A stretch of DNA of 64,000 nucleotides from Nageia nagi (Eukaryota > Pinophyta), in contig JBITNC010000001.1 in the NCBI GenBank assembly GCA_050084985.1, positions 191,394,001 to 191,458,000 on the forward strand, given 5' to 3'. Below the pieces are notes generated by a model. That model did no database searches and was not told the DNA's origin. It saw nothing but the letters and a program-made list of their open reading frames with translations. A program made the translations under genes and the position numbers. Positions 54,921 through 64,000 of the stretch are shown piece after piece; position 1 is the first letter of the stretch; the number at the start of each line of letters is the position of its first letter.

Positions 54921-55900
54921 ATGGAAGACTCTTTTACACCCAAGCATATTCTAGATGGTTTTAACTTTGGTATTTGGGAACCTAGGATGAAAGTAGAACT
55001 TCAAGCATGAAAAATTTGGATGATTATCAATGAAAACTAAGTTGCTCCATCAAGGGAGAAGGAACTTGAAAATTACAATATGAAGAATGATTTGACAACT
55101 TCTATGATCTTTCATGCAATTTTAGATAAGATCCTCCTTATGATATCTCTTTCAAACTCTACAAAGGAAGCTTGGGATAAACTAAAGAGTATCTACTTTG
55201 GCACTGAAGCTTCTAGGAGGTTTACCATTCTTTAGAAGTTACTGCAATCACATCAAATAGCAAAAAGAAAGTGTGGTAATATATCTGAATAAGGTTATTG
55301 ACCTTAGTATCTAGCTTGTAGGGTGTGGTTATAATTAGATCCATGATGATTTTTTGAATTTTATCATCCTTCAAAGCCTTTTTACTAAGTTTAGGCACTT
55401 TGTGATAGTTATTTAAACTAAGCTTGATGATGAGAAAGAAGTATTATCCTTAGAAAATCTATCAAGGCTTCTCTCAAAACATGAGAAAACACTTAAAAAT
55501 AAAGCATTGATCACCAATCCTAAGAAAATTTTTATGGCACTAGGACAAATTTAGCTTCACTTCAAAAAGAAGGGCTATAACCAAAAGAAGGGTTGTCATG
55601 CATCTAAGAACTTCAAGAATGGTGTAAATAGAAAGAATTATGATCAAGATAAGTTAAAGAAAAATAAAGCCAACTTTGATAAAAATTATAATTTCTATGA
55701 CGTTTATGGTCATATGGAAGTTGATTGCCATAAGAAAAAGAAAGAACAAGATGGAAGTTGTAATTTCTATGGCATCTATGGCCATAAGAAAGTTGATTGC
55801 TATAAGAAAATGAAAATTCAATGTGAAAAAAGATTTAGAAAAAAAATAAATCTAATAACAAGAAGAAGAATAATTTTTTTTCTTATGTTGCTACTTTTTA
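54921..55900 (+). pseudogene. gag: Copia Gag with doubled, damaged zinc knuckle
   Basis: ATG at 54921 opens MEDSFTPKHILDGFNFGIW. Stops occur from codon 29 on, and at least two frameshifts. Near 55685-55815 the knuckle is present twice: NFYDVYGHMEVDC and CNFYGIYGHKKVDC. In both, the second Cys of C-x2-C-x4-H-x4-C is Tyr, and the upstream copy has also lost the first Cys. The 25.9 kb relative has a single intact knuckle. Confidence 0.85.
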
Positions 55901-57200
55901 TTCTATATCTTACTGTATGAAAAAGATTGGATTGTTGATTCGGAATGCACTAATCACATGTGTTTAAAAAAAAATAAGTTTGAAAACTTTTATAAGTATA
56001 GAAAAGATTCTTGAGAATGTGCTTTATGTGCCTAAACTCACTATGAAGCTTCTTTCCATAATTCAAGTTGCAAAGAAAGGTTATTCTTTTGATTTTACCT
56101 CACACTCTTGGTGCATGAAAAAGGGTCTTGCCACTTTGGTGAAAGGATCAGTGAAAGATGATATTTATATTATGGTTCAATCTTCAAAAAAGATGTGCTT
56201 TGCAACTAATGTTTGCTCTAGAGGCAATCTTTGGCACCATCGATTAGGCCACCTTAACCATAAAAACATTCAAGCTATGAAAGATCATGAACTTGTAGAA
56301 GGTTTGCCTACAATTGCTATTTGTTAGAAATGCATTCTAGGTAAAATGAATTGACAAAAATTTCTTAAGGATAAAGCCTCTTCATCTTGTGCATACAGAT
56401 TTGATGTGTTCTTTTTTGACTAAGTTGCTAGGGGGAGCATCTTATATCTTGACCTTTATCGATGATTTTAATAGAATGAAATTTGGTTATCTTTTAGAGC
56501 ACAAGGATCAAACCTTTGATAGGTTCAAATAATTCAAAGCCTTGGTAGAAATCAGTCTAGATTCAAAATCAAGATGTTGAGATATGATAATGGAAGTAAG
56601 TATAAAAATAATGAATTCAATAATTTTTACACTACTTATGGAATTAAGTGGTAGTTTTTAGTCCCTTAAACTCTAAATAGAATGGTTTAGTTAAAAGAAA
56701 GAATAAAATCATTCAAGAAATGGTAATATGTATGTTGGATGATATTCCTAGTTTCTTATGAGGTGAAGCTATAAATACTACAATCTACATCTTAAATAGG
56801 TATCCTATGAAACTAGTTGGAGAAAAAGCTCTGTATGAGGCATGAAAATAAAAAAATGTAACATTTCTAACTTTAGGATCTTTTGTTATGATGCTTATGC
56901 CTTTGTTGTTCCTAAGAAAAGGTAGAATATGGATAAGAGATCTAAAAAGTGTATCTTTGTTGGTTATGACAATCAACATAGAGGTTATAGGCTATACCAA
57001 CCTTCTACTAGAATAGTCTTTGTATCAAGGGATGTCAAGTTCAATGAACTTATTGAATAATATACTTCTTGTGAGAACCTAAATAAGGATGATAATTCTT
57101 CTATTACACCTAATTGGATGGATGTCAGTGTGAATTTTTCATCTATGGAATAAAACTCTCCAATACAAAGGAAAATAAGAAGTATGACTCTATATAAATC
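55901..57200 (+). pseudogene. pol: Copia protease and integrase, heavily decayed
   Basis: Protease motif DWIVDSECTNHMC (Gly of D-S-G now Glu). Then VLYVPKLTMKLLSIIQVA, gag-pre-integrase NLWHHRLGHLNHKNI (intact RLGH), then integrase fragments with FIDDFNRMKFGYLLEHKD, a decayed second-Asp region (RYDNGS) and late blocks (FVGYDNQHRGYRLY). Many stops and shifts. Confidence 0.85.
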
Positions 57201-58500
57201 TTTATTTTCCAAATTGATAATAAGCATAAGCCTTCATCCTTTAAAGAAGCTTCAAAGTAGGAATGTTGGATGAATGCCATGAAAGTGGAGTATGACACTT
57301 TAATCAAGAATCAAACTTAGGATTTGGTTCCTTATCCTAATGAATGCAATGTGATTGGTAATAAATGGGTTATAAGGTTAAATATAATTCAGTTAAAGAA
57401 ATTGATAAGTACAAAGCAAGCTTAGTAGCCAAGGGTTTTTATAAAAAATATGGAGTTAATTATGACTACACCTTTTCTCTAGTGGTAAAGATGCCTACTG
57501 TCAAGGTGATCCTTGCTCTTACAACAAGTCAGGGATGGAAATTATTTCAACTTGATGTTAAGAGTACTTTTTTCAATGGTGACTTAAATGTAAAAATATA
57601 CATGAATAAAACAAAAGCATTTGTTATGGAAAGTAAATATTATTTTATTTGTAAGTTAAATAAGTCTTTGTATGGACTTAAGCAAGTACTTAGGGCATGG
57701 TACCATAAGATTTTAGGATTCTTTGAGGATATTGGATTTTCTAAATACTTATTTGATATATATCTTTATGTGCTCAACTAAGGATAAGACTCAATATTAA
57801 TTCTTCTTTAAGTAAATGATCTATTTATTATAAGAAATAATATAATACTCATCCAAGAGTGCATATCCAAACTTAAGTCAACCTTTGAAATGATAGACCT
57901 TGGTTTATTGAACTACTACCTTAGAGTGCAATTGTAACAATATCAAGATTGTAATTATCTTAGTCAATCCAAGTATATATCATATATCTTGCAAAAGTTT
58001 GGAATGGATGAGTGCAAGCATGCTATAATCCTAATCTCTCCTAGAATCACTATCACTTTTAGTTCCAACTCTCATTTGGTAGATGCAATAGCTTACAAGC
58101 AACTTATTGGTGGTATTATTTATTTGACCATATCCAAGTTAGATATTATCTTTATTGTGAATCTAATGGTTCACTTTATACAAAATCCATAATGTAGTTA
58201 AGAAAATTTTGAGGTATGTTGTAGGCACTAAGGATCTTGATCTCAAGGATGATAAGTTACCCTCATTTGTTCTCTTAGGATTCTTAGATTTTGACTATGG
58301 GAGAGATAGAGATAGAAAATCAGCCTTTACTTATGTGTTTAACATTGGTTTAGGTGCTATATCTTAGGCTTCTAATAAGTAGCTTACTACTGGTCTCTCC
58401 ACCACAGAAGTTGAATATCATGCAATGTCACTTACAACATAGGAAGCCATCTTATTGAGACATATTTTGAAAGAGGTTAGGTATGAGAAAATTCATTAAT
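57201..58500 (+). pseudogene. pol: Copia RT and RNase H, decayed
   Basis: RT: KVKYNSVKEIDKYKASLVAK, FQLDVKSTFFNGDL, KSLYGLKQVLRAWYHKI. The catalytic YVDD has become stop-VND (about 57810), so it is inactive. RNase H is retained, unlike the 25.9 kb copy: YKQLIGGIIYLTISKLDI, RKSAFTYVFNIGLGAIS and STTEVEYHAMSLTT. It shows what the younger relative deleted. Confidence 0.85.
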
Positions 58501-59491
58501 ATCATATTTTTTTAGATATTTAATCAGCTATTTCTTAGTAAATAATCTTATTTTCCATTATAGAATAAAGCATGTAGAAATTTAAGCCCACTTCATCAGA
58601 GAAAAGGTTTTGGATGGTCTTCTACATGTGCAGTATTTTCCATCAATCTTAAACTCTATTGATTTTTTTATCAAGCCCTTCCTAAAGCTTAGTTTTGTAA
58701 GCTTAGAGATTTTATTGGGTTGGTGAAGTTGCCTTCAAAGAGGGAGTAAAGGTTGAATACTTGGTGAATCTATTATACCTACTTCCTTTAAAAAATGTTG
58801 TTGAGCACTTTGTGTTTAGTTTATATACTTTGTAAATCCAAGCACATTATATCAAGGAGAAAAGTTCTTGATGATACAACTATAGCTCTATTCATCTAAC
58901 TTTGTCTCTCCTAATTTATTCACTAGACCACTTTAGAAACTTTATTATGCACACTTTGAAAGTTTCTTATGGGTAGTGAAGTTATCTTTAAGGGGGAGTG
59001 AAGTGTTGAATTCATGTTTGTGATGAAAAATTCATCCTTAGAAAGATATTTTGTTGTATAATATTGATCTAAATGTACACATTTGTGATTAGTTCACTTT
59101 ATATGAGGAACTCATGGTACATTTTTTATTCTACTTTCACTATGTGAGGAATCAATATGTGTTTATTGGTACTATTTGGTTATCCATATGTGAGTAGTTG
59201 ATATATGTATATGCTTTTTTTATTTGATAGATAAACACATATTTTTAATTTATAGCATATGACTATAAGTATTGGCTTGGCATCTTTGTTATGACTTATA
59301 GTGCATCATTGATCAGTTTATGGATGGTATTACTTAGTTCATTTATATTGTGATTGATATGAATTTTTATATGATGCATCTAACTAATCTTATTTATAAG
59401 CTTCTTGTATCTTGTAGGTTTTATCTTGAAAATGCATGTTACTTTCTACTGCTCATAGAGGCTCACATGTCAACTTAGTGTTGATGAATTA
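58501..59491 (+). other. RNase H tail (doubled) and 3' untranslated region
   Basis: The RNase H end (HVEI..HFI.EKVLD) at about 58568-58740 is partly repeated at about 58840-59000. The remainder resembles 38640-39190 of the other copia. AATTA at 59487-59491 precedes the inverted LTR. Confidence 0.6.
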
Positions 59492-60001
59492 TGAAGGAGT
59501 TGCAAATGAACTAAACAACTCTATACTACCAAGATCTCATGAAAGCTCAAAATCACATCTAAATAACTCAAAGAAGTCAATCTCATAAAGTGACATAGGA
59601 GATTAAGTGGTTCCTCCAACTAGGAGTACATCCACTAACTAGATCTTAATTCATTTACAAATATGAACTTCTTACAAATATCCTAATATCATCTCCTACA
59701 CTATATCTTATAGCATAATTTTACCCCACAAATTGGTGTGTGATCATAAAGAGGGAGCCTTCTATATATAGGCCAAAATACCTCTTTGGATCACCCTTTT
59801 ACCTAATGTACAAAGGCATGACATGCACTCTTTTTTACCCAAGAGGCATGCTCATGACATGGAGTGTAGGACAAGTTACATTATCATACTCACTTAAATA
59901 CTTAAGATATCTAATGATAACCTTAAGTATTAGTGTATTTACAATGATTTACTAAGAGAATTAATACAAACCTTTATAATAATGCATTATACATTCTAAC
60001 A
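59492..60001 (-). repeat. LTR of an inverted copia relative (3' LTR)
   Basis: On the minus strand it begins TGTTAGAATG (60001) and ends CTCCTTCA (59492), with TATA (CTATATATAG) at about 59761-59770 and the same 'gtactcc..gtt.gaggaacc' phrase as the other copia LTRs. Confidence 0.85.
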
Positions 60002-60100
60002 CTCTCCGTTAATGCAATATTGGGATAGAGTGAATAAGAGAGAAGAAAGAGAGTTCTCCTCCAAATAGATACAATCAAAGATGAGAATTTTTTACATATT
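60002..60100 (-). mobile_element. Internal 3' end of inverted copia relative
   Basis: The minus strand matches 39300-39393 (ctctatcccaatattgcatt, then a polypurine-like tract), i.e. the DNA just before a 3' LTR. The element body lies in or beyond the gap. Confidence 0.8.
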
Positions 60101-60200
60101 NNNNNNNNNNNNNNNNNNNNNNNNNNNNNNNNNNNNNNNNNNNNNNNNNNNNNNNNNNNNNNNNNNNNNNNNNNNNNNNNNNNNNNNNNNNNNNNNNNNN
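60101..60200. other. Assembly gap, 100 N
   Basis: Exactly 100 undetermined bases, a common placeholder for a gap of unknown size. The flanks belong to different repeat families. Confidence 0.98.
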
Positions 60201-60379
60201 ACCTAATCTATGCTTGGGAGGGAGATGTCCCATTTGGGGCTCCTAGTGGGGTCCATTGACCCATTAAGTCTTTTATCCCAAGATACAACTAAAAGAAAAA
60301 TGTAATAATAAAATATATTACAAAAGGGGAATCCATTGGATCCCATAATTAATTATAATAATCCAAGGGGGATGTCACA
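60201..60379 (-). repeat. Gypsy-type LTR copy 1, cut by the gap
   Basis: Its minus-strand start TGTGACATCC is at 60379. It matches the corresponding parts ending at 61876 and 63136 ('acctaatct..ctt' to 'cca.ggggg'). Confidence 0.7.
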
Positions 60380-60782
60380 AAGCCTCCCCTCTTGAATTGC
60401 TTGCCCTCAAGCAATGGTGGAAGACCGCAGCATATTGTCTTCCAAGAATCCTTCAATCCTAAGAGTTGTGGTCTACCATGGTGGAATGCAACTTCAATAT
60501 CTTCCTTCCATGATGGCAGCTTGGTGCAGATTGTTGAATTTGTGTTTCCATGCATCAATGTTGCATGCAAAAACTTTGATTTGTTGTAATTGTCACTCCT
60601 TATTAGCTGCTCTATAGCTGTCCTCAACAACCATGTGGATGTATGTATGGCTCTGTGAGGATGTACCTACAAAAACCTCAAGTAAATCATGGTTGAGTGT
60701 AAACAAGCGGAGCCCTTGCTCCATAGATGAGGCCAAGCCTTCCCCAAGCTCAACGTGGGTCCTAAACTCTCCCAACAATCAG
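60380..60782 (-). pseudogene. Gypsy pol tail and polypurine tract, fragment
   Basis: Minus strand next to the LTR start reads LLEGKQFKRGGFVTS, with DNA 'caagaggggaggct'. This is the usual ending of a gypsy pol (a ..ED/EGK......GG. tail) passing into its polypurine tract. The remaining 350 bp has no clear domain. It is closely similar to 63137-63550. Confidence 0.6.
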
Positions 60783-61876
60783 TGTAAGATCCAAAACTCC
60801 TCTAAGCACAAGTGATTACAGCGCAACAATGTTGATGTCTGGCTCATACAAACAGACACTAATAATTACAACGCAATAATGCCAACGTCTGGCTCATACA
60901 TGCATGGAAGAGTAAACACACCACAACGTTGCATACATAGACAATTACAGCACAAATATGAGATCCCATGCCCAATGGTTGTATATAGAATAAACAATGT
61001 TCAATAATACAATATCAGGCCCTAGAGGGTTGAAGTTGGCCTCAAAGGAGCCAACTCGAACATAACATGTATCCTCAAACTGGACGGACGGATGGGACAA
61101 TCTCACTCCCTCTGAACCTGAATCCTCTCCACTAAAGGAGCCCTCATCTAATCCTAGCGACCAACTAAATGGTAGAAGCTCAACCTCGGAATACCACCGA
61201 ATGGGCAAGGGTGCTACACCAGTGTCATAGACTAAAAGGATCCCTCAACCTAATAGCCTACCTAGATGCTGCAACTAAGGGATTGCTTAGCACCGATAAG
61301 ACTTCTTGTCCTTTGGACGATATGAATGTAATAATAATCAAGCATGCCCAGCTATGCAACTCTAATGCCTATTTATACACTCAACTGGAATTGGATCTCA
61401 CCTAGGAGTCATCACCATGCTCCTTAATTCCAACGTTAGCCTCCTGGGGCCCCAGAATGCCCAATGTGGGTGCCCAGGTGCCATAAATGCCAACATGGGG
61501 GTCTAGGCGTGCCACGCATGTCCAACGTGGGTCTAGGAGCCATGAGTGGGGGCTAGGTGTCATCATGAGCCAACATGGCGATCTACGAGTCTCCCCAAGG
61601 CTGGCGCATCTATACAAGTGCTCATCCATCCATCTAAGTGCTAAACAGAGCTTAGGATTCCCACAATCATGCTCGGGATCTCCAAGTACAATTAAACACC
61701 TAATCTATGCTTGGGAGGAAGACATCCCACTTGGGGCTCACAATGGGGTCCATTGACCCATTAAGTCTTCTATCCCAAGCTACAACTGAATGTACAATGC
61801 AATAATAAAATATATTACAAAAGGAGAATCTATTGGATTCTAAAATTAATTATAATAATCCAAGGGGAACGTCACA
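60783..61876 (-). repeat. Gypsy-type LTR copy 2 (approximate left end)
   Basis: About 1.09 kb, starting TGTGACGTTCC on the minus strand at 61876. Matches copy 3 throughout ('ggagccaact', 'agaagctcaacctcggaataccac', 'gtgctacacca'). Contains short CAACGTGGGTCTAGG-like repeats at 61430-61600. The left end (60783) is inferred from a TGTAA alignment only. Confidence 0.6.
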
Positions 61877-61956
61877 CATCTTTGGAGCATCATTTCTTCT
61901 CTTGGAATCAAACGTCCAACCAGCTTGTGCATTTTGGAGTGATTCTTGTGTTATAT
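61877..61956. other. Spacer between LTR copies 2 and 3
   Basis: 80 bp without recognised content. Too short to be an element interior, so the two LTRs belong to different or recombined elements. Confidence 0.5.
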
Positions 61957-63136
61957 TGTAAAAGCCTAAATGCAATATTAAGCCAAAAACATGCAAGTAT
62001 ACTCCAACGTCTGAACTAGGGAATCAATTCAAAGCATAAACAATACAAGATTGCCAACGTCTAGCCAAGAATGGCAAATAACAATTAACAACACTTCACA
62101 ATGCCAACGTATGGCTACAATATGCACAAATGGACAATAATACCACAACGTTGCAATAATGGAAAAACACACAATATAACATCAGATCCAAATGCCCAAC
62201 GGCTGTATATATGATATAGAAATGATGCAGATACAATACCAATCCCCCAAGGCTAAATGTTGGCCTCCAAGGAGCCAACTAGGGCATGATGTATGTCTCT
62301 CTCTGCTGGACGAACGGATGGTGAGTGGAAAAGTCTTGCTCCCTCAGAATATGATTCTTCTCCACCGAAGCAGTCCTCCAAATCCTAGCAACCACTGAAG
62401 GTAGAAGCTCAACCTCGGAATACCACTAGATGAGATAGGGTGCTACACCAAAGTCGTAGACTAACAAGATCCTAACCTGCTAATCTTCCTAGATCTTGCA
62501 CCTAGGAATCTTGCTTAGCATTGTGCTAAGACTTTTCCTCCAAACGGGATAAGCAATTATCAATATTCAGTATATCCAACAAATGAGGCTCCAAGGGCTA
62601 ATATAGCTTTCCTGAAACTGGATTGCACCTCAATGCCATCACCCAGTCCCCTCAAGCCCCAACGTTGGCACCTAGGAATCATTCTAGGTCCAACGTGGGT
62701 ATCTGGGCCTCCCTCATGCTCCACGTGGGTCCATGAATGCATACGTGGGTCTAGGAGGCATGTATGGGCATCTAGGGGGGCAACATCAATGTCATGGGCC
62801 AACGTGCAGGTCTAGAAGTCTCCCCAAGGTTGGTGCATGTGTACAAGTGCTCCCAATCTCAACGTTAGGGCATTAAGTGCTCACCCATCCACTTAAGTGC
62901 TAAATAAACCTTGGGATTCCCACAATCATGTATTGGGATCTGAAAGTACATTAAAGCACCTAATCTACACTTGGAAGGGAGACGTCCCACTTGGGACTCA
63001 AAGTGGGGTCCAATGACCTATTAAATCTTCTATCCCAAGTATTAACTAAAAGCACAATTAAATAATAAAATATATCACAAAAGTGGAATATGTTGGATTC
63101 CAGAATTAAGTACAATGATGCAAGGGGGACATCACA
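61957..63136 (-). repeat. Gypsy-type LTR copy 3 (approximate left end)
   Basis: About 1.18 kb, starting TGTGATGTCC on the minus strand at 63136. CAACGTGGGT-type repeats at 62650-62830. Diverged from copy 2, so of different age. Confidence 0.6.
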
Positions 63137-63500
63137 AAGCCTCCCCTCTCGAATTGTTTGCCCTCAAGCAATAATAGCAGGTTGCAGCATATTGTCTTCC
63201 AACAATCCTTCAACCTTGTTGGCTACAATCTGCCATAGTGGAATGCAACTTCAATGTGTCCTCTCCATGATGAAGGTCCTGTGCGAAATGCTGAAGTTGT
63301 ATCCCCATGCAATGTAGTGCATGCAAAAATTCTAATAAGTTGCGATTGTCTCTCCTCATCATGTACCACATAGTTTTCCTCAAGAAACATGGGAGTGTAT
63401 GCATGTGGAAGTCTCTCGTAGTACGTACCTGCAAAAATCTGAAGTAAATCATGTGTGAGTTTAAACAAGTGGAGCCTTTGCTCCATATCTGAGGCCAAGC
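63137..63500 (-). pseudogene. Second gypsy pol-tail fragment
   Basis: Begins with the same polypurine/pol-end DNA (gagaggggaggct, preceded on the coding strand by 'cttgagggcaaacaattc') and parallels 60380-60770 over about 370 bp. No catalytic domain is in view. Confidence 0.55.
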
Positions 63501-64000
63501 TCTCCCCAAGCTCCACGTGAGGTCCCAAACTTCTCCAATTGCCAATGTGAGGCCAAAAACTTCCCCATCCTCCAATGTGGGGTGCCAAGTTGCTTTCTAG
63601 CTCAATGCCAAGTACACAAGCCTTCCATGGTCCAATTTGGGGAGCCAACACTCCCTCAACACAATCATTGGGTATTAAAGCCCATTCAAACCAAACATGG
63701 GGTGTCCAAATCCCTCCAAGCACACCATCATGCACAAAAATCCCTCAACATGCCATGTGAGGAGTAGAAGTCCCTCTAAATCCACCATGGGATGCAAGAA
63801 CTCCTCCAAGCTCAACGTCCAACTCCAAGCCTTCTCAGTGTTCTACGTGAGGGGTGGAAACTCCCTCAAATTCAATATGAGGTGGCAATCTTCCTCAAGG
63901 CCCAACGTGGGGTGTCTAGCCTTCCAAAGGCCATCATGAGGTGCAGGAGGCCCTCTAAGTTCAACATGCCACATCTAGCCTCTCCAAGTTTCAACATCAA
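63501..64000. repeat. Diverged minisatellite, about 33-34-bp units
   Basis: At least twelve units resembling 'ctccaagctcaacgtggggt' plus 'gccaaactcc' run to the window end. Minus-strand translation shows an 11-residue rhythm (LAPHIGGWGSFWPHIGNW), which explains the long open frame there. Confidence 0.75.

Larger units (their letters stand above)
52717..59491 (+). mobile_element. Older Ty1/copia relative, 3' end interrupted
   Basis: The 5' LTR is 52717-53216 (starts TATTAGAATTTG, the expected TG mutated to TA; ends CTTCA). Primer site TGGTATCATAGCC at 53219. Leader, gag and pol are colinear with the 25.9-39.9 kb copia, but carry many more stops and frameshifts. The 3' untranslated region reaches 59491, where an inverted LTR interrupts it; its own 3' LTR is not in the visible sequence. 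Confidence 0.88.

Noticed and set aside
63223-63735. Minus-strand open frame of 170 codons
   Set aside because: The 11-residue rhythm follows the 33-34-bp repeat; no domain.

Overview
This is a repeat-rich nuclear segment of a land plant with a large, AT-rich genome. I found no intact host gene. The plant origin rests on the element types (Ty1/copia with initiator-Met-type primer sites, Tat-lineage Ty3/gypsy with a second RNase H, a TRIM), on PPR E-domain debris and on a plant mobile domain (PMD) frame. A gymnosperm is a plausible guess, but the sequence does not prove it.

Layout. 1-2229: non-coding DNA with a TATA-like promoter candidate. 2230-4067 (minus): decayed Ty1/copia gag/integrase fragment. 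5106-22794 (plus): complete-ended Tat-like Ty3/gypsy element with 847-bp LTRs and target-site duplication GAAGG. It carries a coiled-coil gag extension, gag, protease, a G-patch-like linker, RT-RNase H, a second RNase H and integrase. It also carries two accessory frames pointing at each other: a sense frame of about 412 codons with an internal duplication that I do not recognise, and an antisense spliced PMD frame. Almost all of its stop codons look like C-to-T decay.

22795-25852: flanking DNA with a tRNA-like SINE head. 25853-39882 (plus): Ty1/copia element (TSD AATAC) whose leader, probably a leader intron, was invaded by a minus-strand Ty3/gypsy element at 27306-34385 (TSD CATTG). The inner element keeps gag, protease and a stump of RT; the rest of pol is gone and its 3' region holds three minisatellite arrays and several GC-rich palindromes.

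42340-51968: a duplicated segment containing PPR E-domain fragments amplified as 108-bp tandem units. One copy (42.3-43.8 kb) keeps the empty target site. The other was split by a deleted Tat-like element (45701-50780, TSD GCATG), whose own 3' LTR was split by a TRIM (49230-50702, TSD TATTA). 52717-59491 (plus): older, decayed relative of the copia element. It is interrupted by the LTR of an inverted relative (59492-60001) that runs into a 100-N gap (60101-60200). 60201-64000: three diverged minus-strand gypsy-type LTR copies, pol-tail remnants and a CAACGT-rich minisatellite.

Relative order of events, from LTR divergence judged by eye and from nesting: the 5.1-22.8 kb element (about 4-5% LTR divergence) is older than the 25.9 kb copia element (about 2-3%), which is older than the gypsy element inside it (under 1%). 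Nothing here looks like a working host pathway. The genes belong to the retrotransposon cycle (particle protein, protease, reverse transcription, integration) plus accessory frames of unknown role.
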